From: an uncultured Clostridia bacterium
GTDB taxonomy: Bacteria > Bacillota > Clostridia > TANB77 > CAG-508
DNA length: 64,000 nucleotides
Assembly: GCA_934120675.1 (NCBI GenBank)
Contig: CAKOUU010000007.1
Location: forward strand, 16,442-80,441
Direction of reading: 5' to 3'
In this document: piece by piece, positions 61,119-64,000 of the stretch
How positions within the stretch are numbered: the first letter of the stretch is position 1
Layout: the number at the start of each line of letters is the position of its first letter
Program-made: the position numbers and the translations under genes
The notes under the pieces: model-generated
Seen by the model: the letters and a program-made list of their open reading frames with translations, nothing else
The model's database searches: none
What the model was told of the DNA's origin: nothing

Positions 61119-61794
61119 ATGATTGATTTTAGCAAATCCCTAGAAGCATTTAAAGAATATTTAAAAGATTATGATATAGAAAATGGAAGTATTAAATTGA
61201 AACTAAGACACACTTATGAAGTTGTTAGAAAAAGTGAATATATAGCGTCAAGGTTAGGATTGAATAAAGAAAATACTGAACTTGCAAAATTAATAGCTTT
61301 ATTACATGATATAGGAAGATTTGAACAAATAAAGGAAACACAAGAATTTAATGATACAAAATTGGAACATGCAGAATTTGGAACAAAAATATTGTTTCAA
61401 AATAATTTAATCAGAAAATTTATTGATGATGATAAATATGATGAAATAATTAGCAAAGCAATATATAATCATAATAAATATAAAATACAAGAAGGACTAA
61501 ATGAAATAGAACTGTTACAATGTAAAATAATAAGGGATGCAGATAAATTAGATAATTTCAGAGTAAAAGAAAAAGATAATTTTAAGTGATAGAAAGACAA
61601 TCATTGATTATTGGGTATGTGTTATTGGATTTATATTCGATTTAAACTTTGATATATCTTTAAAATATGTAAAAGACAATAATTACATAAATATTTTAAT
61701 AGATAGAATTGAATATAAGGATAATGATACAAAACAAAAAATGGAACAAATTAGAAATTGTGCTAAAGAATATATAGAAAAGAGGGCTATATAA
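61119..61794 (+). pseudogene. HD-domain phosphohydrolase, internally deleted and frameshifted
   Basis: The first part (61119-61589, 156 codons) has the HD signature: H30 (LKLRHTYEVV), H63-D64 (LLHDIGRFEQ), then IYNHNKYKI and IIRDADKLDNFRVKEKDNFK. After the stop the family C-terminus continues one frame over from 61585: SDRKTIIDYWVCVIGFIFDL, then NFDISLKYVKDNNYINILID, to a stop at 61794. Compared with the usual layout about 25 codons are missing at the junction, so a deletion rather than a sequencing slip is likely. Catalytic residues survive in the truncated product. Confidence 0.8.
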
Positions 61795-61795
61795 G

Positions 61796-62380
61796 ATGAA
61801 AATAGGTATAGATTTAGATGGTGTAGTATTTGATTCTGAAAAAGAATTTAGAGTATATTCAGAGTTATACGATATGTTAGATTTAAAACAAAATAGTAAA
61901 ATAAATAATAAAGAATTAAAATTTCAGAGCAGATTCAAATGGACAAAAGAGGATATAGATGGTTTTTTAAATAAGTACCATAAACAGATTATAGTAGAAT
62001 CAAACTTTATGCCTGGAGTTAAAAGAATATTAAAACTATTAAAAGAAGATGGACATACTCTTATATTAATAACAGCAAGAGGTGGTATGAATAGAGACAT
62101 GATAAAAGTAACTGAAGAAAGACTACAGCAAAATGAAATGAATATCTTTGATAAATATTATTGGGCGACAGAAAATAAAGATGAAGTATGTGTTAAAGAA
62201 AATGTTGATATTATGATTGATGATTTTTGTGATAAATGTAAAAGCATTGCTAATTCAAAAATAAAAACAATATATTTAAAAGATGCACCATCATATGATT
62301 TAGAAGAAAATGAATATATCAAAGTATTGTATAACTGGGGAGAAATATATAGATATATAAAGGAAATAGAGAACAAATGA
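61796..62380 (+). CDS. HAD-superfamily phosphatase (5'-nucleotidase-like)
   Basis: The 194-aa protein has motif I DLDGVVFD (nucleophile D6, acid D8), motif II ITARGG near residue 96, and motif IV VDIMIDDFCDKC near 138-149. A cap-region insert follows motif I. It resembles 5'(3')-deoxyribonucleotidase-like HAD enzymes. The ribosome site AGAGGG lies in the preceding pseudogene. It overlaps the next gene by 4 bp (ATGA), so the two are coupled and probably share a nucleotide-salvage or house-cleaning role. Confidence 0.82.
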   Translation: MKIGIDLDGVVFDSEKEFRVYSELYDMLDLKQNSKINNKELKFQSRFKWTKEDIDGFLNKYHKQIIVESNFMPGVKRILKLLKEDGHTLILITARGGMNRDMIKVTEERLQQNEMNIFDKYYWATENKDEVCVKENVDIMIDDFCDKCKSIANSKIKTIYLKDAPSYDLEENEYIKVLYNWGEIYRYIKEIENK

Positions 62381-62910
62381 AAATATTAATAGCAACAAAA
62401 AATCAAGGAAAAATAGAAGGAACAAAAAGAGCATTATCAAATTATTTTGACAATATAGAAATTGAGGGAATACCAGTTGAATCAAATGTAGGAGAACAGC
62501 CCTTAAATGATGAAATATATATTGGAGCAAAAAATAGGGTAAAAAACTTAAAATTATATGCAGAAAAAAATAAAATAAAAGCAGATTTATATTTATCAAT
62601 AGAAAGTGGGATTAATAATTCATTAGGCAGATGGATGATTACAAATATTGCAGTAATAGAAGATAATTTCGATTTTGAAAGTTATGGTACAAGCCCATCT
62701 TTTCCAGTTCCAGATAGACTTGCTGAAGATGTTATAAGGACAGATTTAAGCCAAGTAATGGATAAAGTTTTAGGTGAAGATAAGGAAAGACATAACCAAA
62801 AGGGAGGAATACAATTATTAACTCATAACAAAGTAACAAGAGTAGATTTAACAGAAATGGCATTTATTATGGCTTTGACAAAATATATTAATGGAGATAC
62901 ATGGAAATAG
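62377..62910 (+). CDS. Inosine/xanthosine triphosphatase, YjjX (DUF84) family
   Basis: This 177-aa ITPase-fold enzyme would remove non-canonical purine nucleotides such as ITP and XTP. It opens ILIATKNQGKIEGTKRAL, with VGEQPLNDEIYIGAKNRV, LSIESGINNSLGRWMITNIAV, TSPSFPVPDRLAEDV and KGGIQLLTHNKVTRVDLTEMA, all in the YjjX/DUF84 order. It overlaps the HAD phosphatase gene by 4 bp. Confidence 0.85.
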   Translation: MKILIATKNQGKIEGTKRALSNYFDNIEIEGIPVESNVGEQPLNDEIYIGAKNRVKNLKLYAEKNKIKADLYLSIESGINNSLGRWMITNIAVIEDNFDFESYGTSPSFPVPDRLAEDVIRTDLSQVMDKVLGEDKERHNQKGGIQLLTHNKVTRVDLTEMAFIMALTKYINGDTWK

Positions 62911-62927
62911 AACAATTCAGAATTTTT

Positions 62928-62956
62928 TTGCAAATTATGTAAAATTATGCTAAAAT
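62928..62956 (+). promoter_or_regulatory. Promoter of a structured RNA / small-ORF unit
   Basis: TTGCAA, a 17-bp spacer and TAAAAT. It is followed by the leader, hairpins and terminator described at 62963-63302. Confidence 0.6.
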
Positions 62957-62962
62957 ATATAT

Positions 62963-63302
62963 AGGAAAATTCCCAAAAATCTTTCTAAGAATAGTGCTAT
63001 GGAGGTATGCACTACTAGACAACGTTTAATTTTTACAACATTTTGCAATTGCAAAAAGAAAGGAGCCGATAAAATGGCTATTGAAAAAGGGTTACTTATA
63101 CATTGGTGGCATTATTATGGAAAATGTATTTACACACTAGTTGACAATTCAAATAATAAGGTGCTATATATTATTATATAAATAAATACTGCTTACTAGG
63201 AGGCAAAGAGTAAAATACCCTAGTAATCGATTAATCAGCCACCCAGTTGGCAAAGAGAAAATACACTGGTGAATAAATTTGGAAGTCTTGTACTCCCTTT
63301 TT
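62963..63302 (+). ncRNA. Candidate structured RNA with tandem iso-loop hairpins and terminator
   Basis: From a promoter at 62928 to a terminator at 63281-63302 (GGAAGT/ACTCCC then T5) the transcript would hold: TAGTGC/GCACTA (62992-63014); the palindrome TTTTGCAATTGCAAAA (63041-63056); a 35-codon ORF; and two hairpins whose loops are nearly identical, AGGCAAAGAGTAAAATAC (63201-63218) and TGGCAAAGAGAAAATAC (63248-63264). Their stems differ in sequence but still pair (TTACTAGG/CCTAGTAA; CACC-CAGT/ACTGGTG). I know no named RNA class with this motif. Confidence 0.5.
63074..63181 (+). CDS. Short ORF, possibly a truncated protein gene
   Basis: The 35-aa product MAIEKGLLIHWWHYYGKCIY ends after a further 15 residues. 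It has an excellent ribosome site (GAAAGGAG, 63058-63065) just after a perfect palindrome. The HWWHYYGK core is protein-like and not random A+T translation, but the A/T-rich tail suggests an early stop. It may be a leader peptide or the 5' end of a decayed gene. An upstream in-frame start at 62999 is rejected. Confidence 0.45.
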   Translation: MAIEKGLLIHWWHYYGKCIYTLVDNSNNKVLYIII

Positions 63303-63802
63303 ATAATATTACTATATTAAATTATTCATCTAAATATTAAATTTAGATTTATTTAAGTTGTTTATAAAAATTTTAGTTATATATATATGCAATTTTTATA
63401 ATTATCTGCAGATACTAAAGTAATCTCTAAAAAACCTAAAATAACGACTTGCGAGAATCGATTTTAAGCCGTTTTTATTTTTAAGGCTTATAGTTTATTG
63501 TTGGTAAAATACGGCAAATATAGAGAAATAGGCATTTTGAAGATTTTTGGAAAATTTATATAAAATATAATATGAAATAAAAATTATTAAGTAATAAAAT
63601 TAAATTTTAAATAGAAAAATTATTTAGATGTAAAATTATAAGGATAAATTATAAAACTGATTTAAAATTGATTTTAGAAATAAATATCTGGGACTAGACT
63701 AACATTATTACAAAGAATAAATTACAAATCTCTTTTTACACAAAACTTTGATGCCACGACAGTTTTTTATAAAATAATAAAATAAATAATTTAAAAAAGA
63801 TA
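63303..63802. other. Non-coding A+T-rich stretch
   Basis: I see no gene in these 500 bases. One imperfect hairpin (AAGCC/GGCTT around 63467-63490) and short T runs are present. Composition resembles 58590-58990. Confidence 0.65.
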
Positions 63803-63831
63803 TAGACAAATATTTATTCTTGTTGTAAAAT
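63803..63831 (+). promoter_or_regulatory. Promoter of the RhuM-type gene
   Basis: TAGACA, a 17-bp spacer and TAAAAT, 93 bp upstream of the start codon. Confidence 0.5.
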
Positions 63832-63923
63832 ATATTCAATAGTTCAAAAATACTAGAAAGTTAAAAAATATAAGTACCAATAGATATACTAAGAACTAAA
63901 TTTTATATAAGGGATGTGTTCTT

Positions 63924-64000
63924 ATGGACGAAAAAAGAAATGAAATTATTTTATTTGAAAACCAAGGAGTAAAATTAGAAGTAAACTTAAAAGATGAAAC
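63924..64000 (+). CDS. RhuM family protein, 5' end only
   Basis: The window ends after 25 codons, MDEKRNEIILFENQGVKLEV followed by NLKDE. This opening is that of RhuM/virulence-type proteins, which place a DNA-binding RhuM domain before a Fic/Doc domain. The leader and first codons are nearly identical to those before the Fic remnant at 60611, so the two are paralogues and the intact copy probably continues beyond the window. Ribosome site AAGGGATG is at 63909-63916. Confidence 0.65.
   Translation, partial: MDEKRNEIILFENQGVKLEVNLKDE

Noticed and set aside
1..64000. tRNA, rRNA and CRISPR loci
   Set aside because: No T-loop GGTTCGAATCC-type sequences, rRNA cores or direct-repeat/spacer arrays were found on either strand by eye.

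Overview
The window is very A+T-rich chromosomal DNA from a low-GC Gram-positive of the class Clostridia. The evidence is a solitary dipicolinate synthase subunit B gene (spore former), strong AGGAGG-type ribosome binding sites, surface proteins built from ChW (clostridial hydrophobic W) repeats, Pta/AckA acetate fermentation, and many A-tract-rich sigma-A promoters with 17-bp spacers. There are no tRNA, rRNA, phage structural genes or CRISPR arrays. An uncultured gut or rumen clostridium is likely, but the sequence alone does not name a genus.

Region 1 (1-4970) holds the 3' end of uvrA, then pta followed by two tandem acetate kinase genes separated by a cluster of GGGAC-type palindromic repeats. 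Region 2 (5-42.3 kb) is one large cell-surface glycan locus. It opens with a six-to-seven-gene block resembling the lipid A aminoarabinose (Arn) pathway: WecE aminotransferase, ATP-grasp, epimerase, ArnC-like glycosyltransferase, two ArnE/F-like small flippase subunits and an ArnT-like GT-C enzyme. A frameshifted ECF sigma factor with its membrane anti-sigma partner comes next. Then follow a Wzm/Wzt ABC exporter, about ten further glycosyltransferase domains, an acyltransferase, a Wzx-like flippase, GtrA/DUF2304 partner proteins, and two secreted ChW-repeat wall hydrolases (an M14 peptidase and a GH25 muramidase). The dTDP-rhamnose genes rfbD-A-C-B end the locus. RfbA and RfbB would make dTDP-4-keto-6-deoxyglucose, which feeds both rhamnose synthesis and WecE.

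Region 3 (42.4-58.5 kb) is mixed housekeeping: a SpoVB-like flippase, an acyl-CoA synthetase, a divergent XRE repressor and pilin-like surface protein with three operators between them, SpoVFB, PepF, a CmpB-family membrane protein, a LysM/YneA-like gene with a near-LexA box in its promoter, a XerC/D recombinase, PBP1A, MgtC and an unknown gene with a structured leader. Region 4 (58.5-64 kb) is accessory and decaying: AAA_14/DUF4143 ATPase, a wrecked RhuM/Fic gene, a small antitoxin-like ORF, an HD-domain pseudogene, a HAD phosphatase overlapping a YjjX-like NTPase, a structured RNA or small-ORF transcription unit, and the start of an intact-looking RhuM gene.

The most notable structure outside genes is a family of small palindromic insertions with GTTACAG termini. 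Three of four copies have perfect 8-bp target-site duplications. Several GGGAC-core REP-like palindrome families and a tandem-hairpin RNA candidate are also present.
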